Positions 50,913-59,272 of a stretch of DNA of 64,000 nucleotides are shown here, piece by piece. The number at the start of each line of letters is the position of its first letter. Positions within the stretch are counted from its first letter, which is position 1. Source of the DNA: Streptomyces sp. WMMB303 (GTDB taxonomy: Bacteria; Actinomycetota; Actinomycetes; Streptomycetales; Streptomycetaceae); the NCBI RefSeq assembly GCF_029351045.1, contig NZ_JARKIN010000001.1, forward strand, positions 4,514,501 through 4,578,500, written 5' to 3'. The notes under the pieces are model-generated. The model worked only from the letters and a program-made list of their open reading frames with translations, searched no databases and had not been told where the DNA came from. The translations under genes were made by a program, and so were the position numbers.

Positions 50913-52286
50913 GTGAACCAGATCCTCGACGCGATCCTCGCGTCCGACACCTCGCCGGACGACTTCGCCGCCCTGCCGCTGCCCGAGTCCTACCGGGCCG
51001 TGACCGTCCACAAGGACGAGGCCGGGATGTTCGAAGGGCTGGAGGCCCGGGACAAGGATCCGCGCAAGTCGCTGCACCTCGACGAGGTGCCCGTGCCCGA
51101 ACTGGGCCCGGGCGAGGCCCTGGTGGCCGTGATGGCCTCCTCGGTCAACTACAACTCGGTCTGGACCTCGATCTTCGAGCCGCTGTCCACCTTCGGGTTC
51201 CTGGAGCGCTACGGCCGCGTCTCCCCGCTGGCGAAGCGGCACGACCTGCCGTACCACATCATCGGCTCCGACCTGGCGGGCGTCGTGCTGCGCACCGGCG
51301 TGGGGGTCAACTCCTGGAAGCCCGGCGACGAGGTGGTCGCACACTGCCTCTCCGTCGAACTGGAGTCGGCCGACGGCCACAACGACACGATGCTCGACCC
51401 GCAGCAGCGGATCTGGGGCTTCGAGACCAACTTCGGCGGGCTCGCCGAGATCGCGCTGGTCAAGTCCAACCAGCTGATGCCCAAGCCGGCCCACCTGAGC
51501 TGGGAGGAGGCAGCGGCCCCCGGCCTGGTCAACTCCACCGCCTACCGGCAGCTCGTCTCCCGCAACGGCGCCGGGATGAAGCAGGGCGACAACGTCCTCA
51601 TCTGGGGTGCCAGCGGTGGACTGGGCTCGTACGCCACCCAGTTCGCGCTGGCCGGCGGGGCGAACCCGATCTGCGTGGTCTCCAGCGAGGACAAGGCCGA
51701 GATCTGCCGGCGGATGGGCGCCGAGGCCATCATCGACCGCAAGGCGGAGGACTACCGGTTCTGGAAGGACGAGCACAACCAGGACCCCAAGGAGTGGAAG
51801 CGGTTCGGCAAGCGCATCCGGGAACTGACCGGCGGCGAGGACGTGGACATCGTCTTCGAGCACCCGGGGCGGGAGACCTTCGGCGCGAGTGTCTACGTCA
51901 CCCGCAAGGGCGGCACCATCGTCACCTGCGCCTCCACCTCCGGCTACGAGCACAGCTACGACAACCGGTACCTGTGGATGTCGCTGAAGCGGATCATCGG
52001 CTCGCACTTCGCCAACTACCGCGAGGCGTGGGAGGCCAACCGGCTGATAGCCAAGGGCAAGATCCACCCCACGCTCTCGAAGAGCTACCCGCTGGAGGAG
52101 ACCGGGCAGGCGGCCTACGACGTGCACCGCAACCTGCACCAGGGCAAGGTCGGTGTCCTCGCGCTGGCGCCCGAGGAGGGACTGGGTGTGCGCGACCACG
52201 AGAAGCGGGCCCGGCACCTGGACGCCATCAACACCTTCCGCGACGCCGAAGGCGGGCGGACCGACGGGCACAGCCGGAACGCGTGA
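50913..52286 (+). CDS. ccr: Crotonyl-CoA carboxylase/reductase
   Basis: 457 aa from the GTG at 50913, preceded by CGGAGG. The sequence matches actinobacterial Ccr throughout: VTVHKDEAGMFEGLEARDKD, SSVNYNSVWTSIFEP, the NADPH loop IWGASGGLGSYATQFA, and FGASVYVTRKGGTIVTCAS. It reduces and carboxylates crotonyl-CoA to ethylmalonyl-CoA with NADPH and CO2. First enzyme of the ethylmalonyl-CoA pathway, and also a source of extender units for polyketides. It ends 10 bp before the mutase gene, so they form one operon. Confidence 0.96.
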   Translation: MNQILDAILASDTSPDDFAALPLPESYRAVTVHKDEAGMFEGLEARDKDPRKSLHLDEVPVPELGPGEALVAVMASSVNYNSVWTSIFEPLSTFGFLERYGRVSPLAKRHDLPYHIIGSDLAGVVLRTGVGVNSWKPGDEVVAHCLSVELESADGHNDTMLDPQQRIWGFETNFGGLAEIALVKSNQLMPKPAHLSWEEAAAPGLVNSTAYRQLVSRNGAGMKQGDNVLIWGASGGLGSYATQFALAGGANPICVVSSEDKAEICRRMGAEAIIDRKAEDYRFWKDEHNQDPKEWKRFGKRIRELTGGEDVDIVFEHPGRETFGASVYVTRKGGTIVTCASTSGYEHSYDNRYLWMSLKRIIGSHFANYREAWEANRLIAKGKIHPTLSKSYPLEETGQAAYDVHRNLHQGKVGVLALAPEEGLGVRDHEKRARHLDAINTFRDAEGGRTDGHSRNA

Positions 52287-52296
52287 GGCCCCCGCG

Positions 52297-54396
52297 ATGA
52301 CTGATGAACGGGAGCCCAGGAAGCGCGACCGGCCCTGGCTGATGCGGACCTACGCCGGGCACTCCACGGCCGAGGCGTCCAACGAGCTGTACCGGCGCAA
52401 CCTCGCCAAGGGCCAGACCGGGCTGTCCGTCGCCTTCGACCTGCCCACCCAGACCGGATACGACCCCGACCACGTGCTCGCCCGCGGCGAGGTCGGCCGG
52501 GTCGGGGTCCCGGTCTCCCACCTGGGCGACATGCGCAGGCTCTTCGACGGCATCCCGCTGGAGAAGACCAACACCTCCATGACCATCAACGCCACCGCCA
52601 TGTGGCTGCTGGCGCTCTACCAGGTGGTCGCGGAGGAGCAGGGCGCCGACGTGTCGCAGCTCCAGGGCACCACGCAGAACGACATCGTCAAGGAATACCT
52701 CTCCCGCGGGACGCACGTCTTCCCGCCGGTGCCGTCGCTGCGGCTGACCACCGACATGATCGCCTACACGGTCGCCCGGCTGCCCAAATGGAACCCGGTC
52801 AACATCTGCAGCTACCACCTGCAGGAGGCCGGTGCCACGCCGGTGCAGGAGATCTCCTACGCGATGGCGACGGCGATCGCGGTGCTGGACGCGGTACGGG
52901 ACAGCGGGCAGGTGCCGGCCGAGGAGTTCGGGCGGGTCGTGGCACGGATCTCGTTCTTCGTGAACGCGGGCGTCCGGTTCGTCGAGGAGATGTGCAAGAT
53001 GCGGGCCTTCACCCGCATCTGGGACCGCGTCACCAGCGAGCGCTACGGCATCACCGACCCCAAGCAGCGCCGCTTCCGATACGGGGTGCAGGTCAACTCG
53101 CTGGGGCTGACCGAGGCGCAGCCGGAGAACAACGTCCAGCGCATCGTGCTGGAGATGCTGGCCGTGACCCTCTCCAAGGACGCTCGCGCCCGCGCCGTGC
53201 AGTTGCCCGCCTGGAACGAGGCACTGGGCCTGCCCCGCCCCTGGGATCAGCAGTGGTCGCTGCGGGTCCAGCAGGTGCTGGCGCACGAGAGCGACCTGCT
53301 GGAGTACGACGACATCTTCGCCGGCTCGCACGTGATCGAGGCCGAGGTGGACAGCCTGGTCGAGCAGTCACTGGCCGAGATGGCCCGGATCGAGGAGATG
53401 GGCGGGGCGATGGCCGCCGTCGAGTCCGGCTACCTCAAGTCGCAGCTCGTCGCCTCGCACGCGGAGCGCCGCGCCCGGATCGAGTCGGGCGAGGAGAAGA
53501 TCGTCGGCGTCAACTGCTACGAGGCCACGGAGCCTAGCCCGCTCACCGCGGACCTGGACACCGCCATCCTGACGGTGGACCCGGCCGGCGAGGCGGCGAC
53601 CGTGGAGGCCGTCAAGCACTGGCGGGAGACCCGGGACGAGCCGTTCTGGCGCGAGGGGGCCCGGGAGCCCGGCCTGCACCCCAGCGCGGAGCAGGCCCTC
53701 GCCGCCCTGCGGGAGGCCGCTGCCGGTGACACCAACCTGATGGAGGCGACCCTGGAGTGCGCTCGCGCCGGGGTCACCACCGGGGAGTGGGCGGGCGCTC
53801 TGCGCGAGGTGTTCGGCGAGTTCCGGGCACCGACCGGGGTGAGTTCGGCGCCGGTGGCGGTGAGCGCCGAGGAGGGCTCGGAACTGGCAGCGGTACGGCG
53901 GAACGCGGCGGACACCGCTGCGGAGCTGGGGGTCGGCAAGCTGCGGCTGCTGGTGGGCAAGCCCGGTCTGGACGGCCACAGCAACGGCGCCGAGCAGATC
54001 GCCGTACGGGCCCGGGACGCGGGCTTCGAGGTGGTCTACCAAGGCATCAGGCTCACGCCGGAGGAGATCGTCGCGGCGGCCCTCGCCGAGGACGTGCACT
54101 GCGTGGGCCTGTCCATCCTCTCCGGCTCGCACGCCGAACTGGTGCCGGACGTGCTGGAGCGGATGCGGAAGGCGGGCGCGGCCGATGTCCCCGTGGTCGT
54201 GGGCGGGATCATCCCGTCGGCGGACGCGCGGACGCTGCGCGAGGCGGGGGTCGCCGCCGTCTTCACCCCGAAGGACTTCGGGATCACCGGGATCATCGGC
54301 CGTATCGTCGACGAGATCCGCAGTCAGCACAAGCTCCCGACGCGCGACCAGCGCAGTGAGCGCGATCAGCGAGAACCACTGGAGGTCACCTCGTGA
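52297..54396 (+). CDS. meaA: Ethylmalonyl-CoA mutase (MeaA type)
   Basis: 699 aa. The N-terminal barrel of acyl-CoA mutases is marked by LSVAFDLPTQTGYDPDH and NTSMTINATAMWLLALYQ. The C-terminal cobalamin-binding domain has GLDGHSNGAEQ (D-x-H-x-x-G), then VGLSILSGSHAELV and PVVVGGIIPSADARTL. It rearranges (2R)-ethylmalonyl-CoA to methylsuccinyl-CoA with adenosylcobalamin. As one polypeptide with both domains, between ccr and the lyase gene, it is MeaA/Ecm rather than methylmalonyl-CoA mutase. It overlaps the next gene by 4 bp. Confidence 0.95.
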   Translation: MTDEREPRKRDRPWLMRTYAGHSTAEASNELYRRNLAKGQTGLSVAFDLPTQTGYDPDHVLARGEVGRVGVPVSHLGDMRRLFDGIPLEKTNTSMTINATAMWLLALYQVVAEEQGADVSQLQGTTQNDIVKEYLSRGTHVFPPVPSLRLTTDMIAYTVARLPKWNPVNICSYHLQEAGATPVQEISYAMATAIAVLDAVRDSGQVPAEEFGRVVARISFFVNAGVRFVEEMCKMRAFTRIWDRVTSERYGITDPKQRRFRYGVQVNSLGLTEAQPENNVQRIVLEMLAVTLSKDARARAVQLPAWNEALGLPRPWDQQWSLRVQQVLAHESDLLEYDDIFAGSHVIEAEVDSLVEQSLAEMARIEEMGGAMAAVESGYLKSQLVASHAERRARIESGEEKIVGVNCYEATEPSPLTADLDTAILTVDPAGEAATVEAVKHWRETRDEPFWREGAREPGLHPSAEQALAALREAAAGDTNLMEATLECARAGVTTGEWAGALREVFGEFRAPTGVSSAPVAVSAEEGSELAAVRRNAADTAAELGVGKLRLLVGKPGLDGHSNGAEQIAVRARDAGFEVVYQGIRLTPEEIVAAALAEDVHCVGLSILSGSHAELVPDVLERMRKAGAADVPVVVGGIIPSADARTLREAGVAAVFTPKDFGITGIIGRIVDEIRSQHKLPTRDQRSERDQREPLEVTS

Positions 54397-55364
54397 ACAG
54401 CGACAACCGGCAGCGAGCGCTCCGCCCGCGCCGTTCCTGCCTGGCGGTGCCGGGCAGCAACCCGCGGTTCCTGGAGAAGGCCCAGGGCCTCCCCGCCGAC
54501 CAGGTCTTCCTGGACCTGGAGGACGCCTGTGCCCCGCTGGCCAAGCCGGAGGCGCGGCACACCATCGTGAAGTTCCTCAACGAGGGCGACTGGAGCGGCA
54601 AGACCCGCGTCGTGCGGGTCAACGACTGGACCACGGAGTGGACCTACCGCGACGTGGTGACCGTCGTGGAGGGCGCCGGCGCGAACCTGGACTGCGTGAT
54701 GCTGCCCAAGGTGCAGGACGCGGCGCAGGTGCGGGCGCTGGACATGCTGCTGACGCAGATCGAGAAGACGGTCGGCCTGGAGGTCGGCGGGATCGGCATC
54801 GAGGCGCAGATCGAGAACGCCAAGGGCCTGGTGAACGTCGACGAGATCGCCGCGGCCTCGCCGCGGATGGAGACCATCGTCTTCGGGCCGGCCGACTTCA
54901 TGGCGTCCATCAACATGAAGTCGCTGGTCGTGGGCGAGCAGCCGCCCGGCTATCCGGCCGACGCCTACCACTACATCCTGATGCGGATCCTGATGGCGGC
55001 CCGCACCCACGACCTCCAGGCGATCGACGGGCCCTACCTGCAGATCCGCGACGTGGACGGCTACCGGGAGGTGGCCCGGCGGGCCGCGGCACTGGGCTTC
55101 GACGGCAAGTGGGTGCTGCACCCGGGCCAGGTCGAGGCGTCCAACGAGATCTTCTCGCCCTCCCAGGAGGACTACGACCACGCGGAGATGATCCTGGACG
55201 CGTACGAATACTGCACCTCCGAGGCCGGTGGCAAGAAGGGCTCGGCGATGCTCGGCGACGAGATGATCGACGAGGCCAGCCGCAAGATGGCGCTGGTCAT
55301 CTCCGGCAAGGGCCGCGCGGCCGGCATGCGGCGCACCACTTCCTTCACCCCTCCGGAGGGCTGA
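54393..55364 (+). CDS. HpcH/HpaI aldolase/citrate lyase family: malyl/beta-methylmalyl-CoA lyase
   Basis: 323 aa with a GTG start overlapping the mutase stop (GTGA). Family motifs are RRSCLAVPGSNPRFLEKA, VFLDLEDACAPLAKPEAR (Asp/Glu Mg ligands), and GFDGKWVLHPGQVEASNEIF. In the ethylmalonyl-CoA pathway this enzyme splits beta-methylmalyl-CoA into glyoxylate and propionyl-CoA. Its place between meaA and the MaoC gene supports that assignment over citrate lyase. Confidence 0.93.
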   Translation: MNSDNRQRALRPRRSCLAVPGSNPRFLEKAQGLPADQVFLDLEDACAPLAKPEARHTIVKFLNEGDWSGKTRVVRVNDWTTEWTYRDVVTVVEGAGANLDCVMLPKVQDAAQVRALDMLLTQIEKTVGLEVGGIGIEAQIENAKGLVNVDEIAAASPRMETIVFGPADFMASINMKSLVVGEQPPGYPADAYHYILMRILMAARTHDLQAIDGPYLQIRDVDGYREVARRAAALGFDGKWVLHPGQVEASNEIFSPSQEDYDHAEMILDAYEYCTSEAGGKKGSAMLGDEMIDEASRKMALVISGKGRAAGMRRTTSFTPPEG

Positions 55365-55367
55365 GCC

Positions 55368-55892
55368 ATGCAGTTCGGACGCACCTACGAGGAATTCACG
55401 GTCGGCGACGTCTACAAGCACTGGCCGGGCAAGACGGTCACCGAGTACGACGACCACATGTTCTGCCTGCTGACCATGAACCACCACCCGCTGCACCTGG
55501 ACAGCCACTACGCCGAGTCGACCACCGACTTCGGCCGGAACGTGGTGGTGGGCAACTACATCTACTCGCTGCTGCTGGGGATGTCGGTACCGGACGTGTC
55601 GGGGAAGGCCATCGCCAACCTGGAGATCGAGTCGCTCAGGCACGTGGCTCCGACCTTCCACGGCGACACGGTCTACGGCGAGACGACGGTGCTGGACAAG
55701 ACGCCGTCCAGGTCGAAGAACGACCGCGGGATCGTGCACGTCGAGACCAGGGGCTACAAGCAGGACGGCACCCTGGTCTGCGTCTTCCGGCGCAAGGTGA
55801 TGGTGCCCACCGAGACGTACGTCAAGGAGCGCGGCGGGGAGCAGCCGGGCCGCCCCGAGCTGCGGGAGCCGGCGCCGAAGGGCGGTAGGTGA
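55368..55892 (+). CDS. MaoC-family hydratase (mesaconyl-CoA hydratase)
   Basis: 174 aa hot-dog fold protein. It starts MQFGRTYEEFTVGDVYKHWPGKTVTEYDDHMFCLLTMNHHPLHLD, which holds the catalytic Asp/His of MaoC hydratases, then ATG-distal strands RHVAPTFHGDTVYGETTV. It would hydrate mesaconyl-CoA to beta-methylmalyl-CoA, the step between the dehydrogenase and the lyase encoded on either side. The gap to the lyase gene is 3 bp, and to the next gene 1 bp. Confidence 0.92.
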   Translation: MQFGRTYEEFTVGDVYKHWPGKTVTEYDDHMFCLLTMNHHPLHLDSHYAESTTDFGRNVVVGNYIYSLLLGMSVPDVSGKAIANLEIESLRHVAPTFHGDTVYGETTVLDKTPSRSKNDRGIVHVETRGYKQDGTLVCVFRRKVMVPTETYVKERGGEQPGRPELREPAPKGGR

Positions 55893-55893
55893 G

Positions 55894-57108
55894 ATGGGCC
55901 GGCTGGCGCAGACCGAGGGTCTGACGGAGATACAGCGGGAGATCCTCTCGACGGTGCGCAGCTTCGTCGACAAGGAGATCCTGCCCGTCGCCACGGAGCT
56001 GGAGCACAAGGACGAGTACCCCACCGAGATCGTGGAGGGGCTCAAGGAGCTGGGGATCTTCGGTCTGATGATCCCCGAGGAGTACGGCGGGCTGGGTGAG
56101 TCGCTGCTCACCTACGCGCTGTGCGTCGAGGAGATCGCCCGCGGCTGGATGAGCGTGTCGGGCATCATCAACACGCACTTCATCGTGGCCTACATGCTCA
56201 AGCAGCACGGGACGCAGGAGCAGAAGGACCACTTCCTGCCGAGGATGGCCACCGGTGAGATCCGCGGCGCCTTCTCGATGTCGGAGCCGGGGCTGGGCTC
56301 GGATGTCTCGGCCATCACCTCGAAGGGGTCGCCCGCAGCGGACGGTTCCGGGGACTTCCTGCTGAACGGCCAGAAGATGTGGCTGACCAACGGGGGCTCC
56401 GCCACCCTGGTGGCGGTGCTGTGCCGGACGGACGAGGGCCATCCGGAGGGAACCGCTCCACACAAGTCGATGACGACGTTCCTGGTGGAGAAGGAGCCCG
56501 GTTTCGGCCAGGTCAAGCCCGGGCTCACCATCCCCGGCAAGATCGACAAAATGGGCTACAAAGGCGTCGACACCACCGAGCTGGTCATGGACGACCTGCG
56601 CGTTCCGGCCGACCGCGTGCTCGGCGGCGCGACCGGGCGCGGCTTCTACCAGATGATGGACGGGGTGGAGGTCGGCCGGGTGAATGTGGCGGCGCGTGGC
56701 TGCGGCGTCGCACAGCGTGCGTTCGAGCTCGGTATCGACTACGCACAGCAGCGCCATACGTTTGGGAAGCCCATCGCCGGGCATCAGGCCATTCAGTTCA
56801 AACTCGCCGACATGGCCACGAAGGTCGAGGCGGCACACGCCCTGATGGTGGGCGCCGCGCGCAAGAAGGACTCCGGCCAACGCAACGACCTGGAAGCGGG
56901 AATGGCGAAATATCTCGCCTCCGAGTACTGCAAGGAGGTCGTGGAGGACGCCTTCCGTATCCACGGCGGGTACGGTTTCAGCAAGGAATACGAGATCGAG
57001 CGACTCTACCGGGAGGCGCCGATGCTCCTGATCGGCGAAGGAACCGCGGAGATCCAGAAAATGATCGTGGGTCGACGGCTCCTGGAGGAGTATCGCAGCC
57101 AGGGCTGA
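55894..57108 (+). CDS. Acyl-CoA dehydrogenase (probable (2S)-methylsuccinyl-CoA dehydrogenase)
   Basis: 404 aa FAD-dependent acyl-CoA dehydrogenase. Visible are FGLMIPEEYGGLGES, AFSMSEPGLGSDVSAI, GQKMWLTNGGSATLVAV and the C-terminal IHGGYGFSKEYEIERLYREA. The context, last gene of the ccr-meaA-mcl-maoC operon, points to oxidation of methylsuccinyl-CoA to mesaconyl-CoA. It is shorter than the Mcd of Rhodobacter, as is usual in Streptomyces. Followed by a clear hairpin terminator. Confidence 0.93.
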   Translation: MGRLAQTEGLTEIQREILSTVRSFVDKEILPVATELEHKDEYPTEIVEGLKELGIFGLMIPEEYGGLGESLLTYALCVEEIARGWMSVSGIINTHFIVAYMLKQHGTQEQKDHFLPRMATGEIRGAFSMSEPGLGSDVSAITSKGSPAADGSGDFLLNGQKMWLTNGGSATLVAVLCRTDEGHPEGTAPHKSMTTFLVEKEPGFGQVKPGLTIPGKIDKMGYKGVDTTELVMDDLRVPADRVLGGATGRGFYQMMDGVEVGRVNVAARGCGVAQRAFELGIDYAQQRHTFGKPIAGHQAIQFKLADMATKVEAAHALMVGAARKKDSGQRNDLEAGMAKYLASEYCKEVVEDAFRIHGGYGFSKEYEIERLYREAPMLLIGEGTAEIQKMIVGRRLLEEYRSQG

Positions 57109-57116
57109 ATGTCCTT

Positions 57117-57155
57117 TTCGGGGTGTTTTCTTGACTTTCAAGATCACACCCCGAA
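57117..57155 (+). terminator. Terminator of the ethylmalonyl-CoA operon
   Basis: 10-bp arms (57117-57126 and 57146-57155) and an inner 6-bp stem TCTTGA/TCAAGA with loop CTT; only a 2x2 mismatch separates the stems. It begins 8 bp after the dehydrogenase stop. The inner part is AT-rich, unlike the surrounding DNA. Confidence 0.8.
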
Positions 57156-57278
57156 CCGGGACATCGGCCACGGACTGGCTGGCCGGCTTGCCCAGTTGCC
57201 ATCAGAAACCGATAGCATCCCGGGAAAGCCGCCGTCCCCCTGTCACCTACGCGGCTCCCTCCGCTACGAAGGTCATTC

Positions 57279-57971
57279 ATGCCCCACAGCCCAACCACCA
57301 CACCCAGCGGCTCTCCCTCGTCCGGCCCGGACGGCTCCGGCACCCCCGGCGGACCCGGGGTCCGCCTCGCGCGCGGTGCGTCGCCGTGGCTCGCGCCGAC
57401 CGTCGCGACGGCGGCACTCAGCCTGGTACGCGCCCGCAGGTCGAAGCGCGCCGCGCTGGTCGCCGTACCCGCGACGGCGCTCGCCGCCGGGATGCTGTGG
57501 TTCTTCCGGGACCCGGAGCGGGAGATCGGCCAGGGCCGGGTGATCTCCCCGGCCGACGGCGTGGTGCAGAGCATCATGCCGTGGCAGGACGGCCGTACCC
57601 GCGTCGCCATCTTCATGAGCCCGCTGAACGTCCACGTCAACCGCGCGCCGCTGGCGGGCACGGTGACGTCCGTCGAGCACATCCCCGGCGGCTTCGTTCC
57701 GGCGTTCAACAAGGAGAGCGAGAACAACGAGCGCGTCGTCTGGCACTTCGAGACCGAGCTGGGCGACATCGAGATGGTCCAGATCGCCGGCGCCGTAGCC
57801 CGGCGGATCGTTCCGTACGTGCCCAGTGGTGCCAAGGTCGAGCAGGGTGAGCGCCTCGGGCTGATCAGGTTCGGCTCCCGCGTGGACGTCTACCTTCCCA
57901 AGGGTGTCGAGACGGCCGTGGAGGTCGGTCAGACCACGACAGCGGGGGTGACTCGCCTTGACCGTGATTGA
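57279..57971 (+). CDS. psd: Phosphatidylserine decarboxylase proenzyme
   Basis: 230 aa short-type Psd. A Pro/Ser-rich start is followed by a membrane segment (AALVAVPATALAAGMLWFF), then FRDPEREIGQGRVISPADGV, IFMSPLNVHVNRAP and the self-cleavage site in IRFGSRVDVYLP, where the Gly-Ser bond is cut to form the pyruvoyl group. It makes phosphatidylethanolamine from phosphatidylserine at the membrane. It overlaps pssA by 14 bp, which gives the two consecutive steps of the pathway. Confidence 0.95.
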   Translation: MPHSPTTTPSGSPSSGPDGSGTPGGPGVRLARGASPWLAPTVATAALSLVRARRSKRAALVAVPATALAAGMLWFFRDPEREIGQGRVISPADGVVQSIMPWQDGRTRVAIFMSPLNVHVNRAPLAGTVTSVEHIPGGFVPAFNKESENNERVVWHFETELGDIEMVQIAGAVARRIVPYVPSGAKVEQGERLGLIRFGSRVDVYLPKGVETAVEVGQTTTAGVTRLDRD

Positions 57972-58878
57972 TCCCGACGCCCAGGCCGCCTGGGGCCCCG
58001 GAGCCGAGCGCTCCACGGACCGCGACGGCTACCCGCGCTACGCCGAGTACGCCGAATACGCCGACGAGGACTACGCGGACGACGCCGACGACGAGATGCC
58101 GCTGTCGACCCGGCTGTCCATCGCGGACACCCTCACGCTGGGCAACGCGACCTGCGGCTTCATGGCGGTGTACTTCACCACCACCGGCGTCCTCATCCCG
58201 CATCTGACGGGCAGCGAGGACGGCGGCATGGCCCGGCACAGCGCCGCCACCGCCGTGGTCCTGATGCTGATGGCCGCCGTCTTCGACCTGTTCGACGGCC
58301 TGGTCGCGCGCAAGCTGCGCAGCTCGGCCATGGGCGCCGAGCTGGACAACCTCTCCGACCTGATCAGCTTCGGACTGGCACCGGCCTACTTCGTCGCCGT
58401 CTGGGGCATGGTGGCCAACGACGCGCACCAGCGGATCTCCGTGGTCGCCGCGATCGTGGTCCTGCTGGCGGTGGTGCTGCGGCTTGCCCGGTTCTCCTGC
58501 GTGCCCATGCGGAACGGAATGTTCCAGGGCATGCCGGGGCCGTTCGGCGCTCTCACCGTCGTCTCCGTGGTGCTGCTGGAGCTGCCCTTCGTCCCGACGG
58601 CGCTCGGCATCCTGGGGGTCGCCTGGCTGATGGTCAGCCGCGTCGAGTACCCCAAGCCACGAGGCAGGCTCGCGGTGGCCATGCTGTGCTGGATCGTCCT
58701 GAGCATGGGGCTGCTGGCCTCCTGGGCGTTCGACGCGCCCGGGGGCGAGCTGCTCCTGCAGACCGGCTGCGCCCTCCAGGTCGTTCTCGGCGCGGTGATT
58801 CCGCTGTTCGCCACGGCCCGCCGGGTCAACGCCTTCCGCGACAACCGCCGCGAAGCGCGGGCCGCCGCGCAGGGCTGA
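57958..58878 (+). CDS. pssA: CDP-diacylglycerol-serine O-phosphatidyltransferase
   Basis: 306 aa from the TTG at 57958 (GGGGGTGA upstream); a GTG two codons later is also possible. The CDP-alcohol phosphatidyltransferase motif DG-x2-AR-x8-G-x3-D-x3-D is present (FDGLVARKLRSS, then GAELDNLSDLIS). About seven to eight membrane helices. The first 45 residues are acidic and tyrosine-rich (YAEYAEYADEDYADDADDE). It makes phosphatidylserine, the substrate of Psd encoded just upstream. Followed by a strong terminator. Confidence 0.95.
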   Translation: MTVIDPDAQAAWGPGAERSTDRDGYPRYAEYAEYADEDYADDADDEMPLSTRLSIADTLTLGNATCGFMAVYFTTTGVLIPHLTGSEDGGMARHSAATAVVLMLMAAVFDLFDGLVARKLRSSAMGAELDNLSDLISFGLAPAYFVAVWGMVANDAHQRISVVAAIVVLLAVVLRLARFSCVPMRNGMFQGMPGPFGALTVVSVVLLELPFVPTALGILGVAWLMVSRVEYPKPRGRLAVAMLCWIVLSMGLLASWAFDAPGGELLLQTGCALQVVLGAVIPLFATARRVNAFRDNRREARAAAQG

Positions 58879-58926
58879 CCGGCTGCCGCCGGGGGCTGAC
58901 AGGGCCCCTTCCCCAGGGACGACGCC

Positions 58927-58962
58927 CGTGAGGGGCCCGCCAGAAGTGGCGGGCCCCTCACG
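58927..58962 (+). terminator. Strong hairpin terminator after psd-pssA
   Basis: Perfect 16-bp arms (58927-58942 and 58947-58962) around the tetraloop GAAG, 49 bp after the pssA stop. No T-run follows. One of the clearest terminators in the window; it could also work on the glycerate kinase message from the other side. Confidence 0.85.
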
Positions 58963-59272
58963 CGTGTGCCGGGCCCTTCCGGCCTCCCCGGGTCTTTCCG
59001 GCCCACCCGCGCCCCTCCGGCTTCCCTCCAGGCTCTTCGGGCACCGTCCCGTCGGCTGCGGGGGCCTGGCACCGGCCCGGCCGGGCTTCCGCGCCCCCGA
59101 GGGCCCCGTGCGCGCCCGCAGGCCGGCAGGGGGGCGCTACGGCGCCGTACCGGCGCCGACGTCCGCCCAGGAGGCTGCCGGCGGCCTTCGGCGACCTCCC
59201 GACGGGGCACCGACAGTGGTCCGGGCACTCCCCAAAACGCTGCCGCCGCCCGGCGCCGGCCCGGGGCCGGTG
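58963..59272. other. Intergenic stretch without a gene
   Basis: 310 bp between the terminator and the stop of the convergent glycerate kinase gene. Very GC-rich with CCTTCCGG-type and CGGCGCCG repeats, no ribosome site and no credible open frame. I see nothing functional. Confidence 0.5.

Noticed and set aside
58963-59272. CGGCGCCG copies and CCTTCCGG-like repeats as possible operators
   Set aside because: Such short GC palindromes are expected by chance at this base composition.
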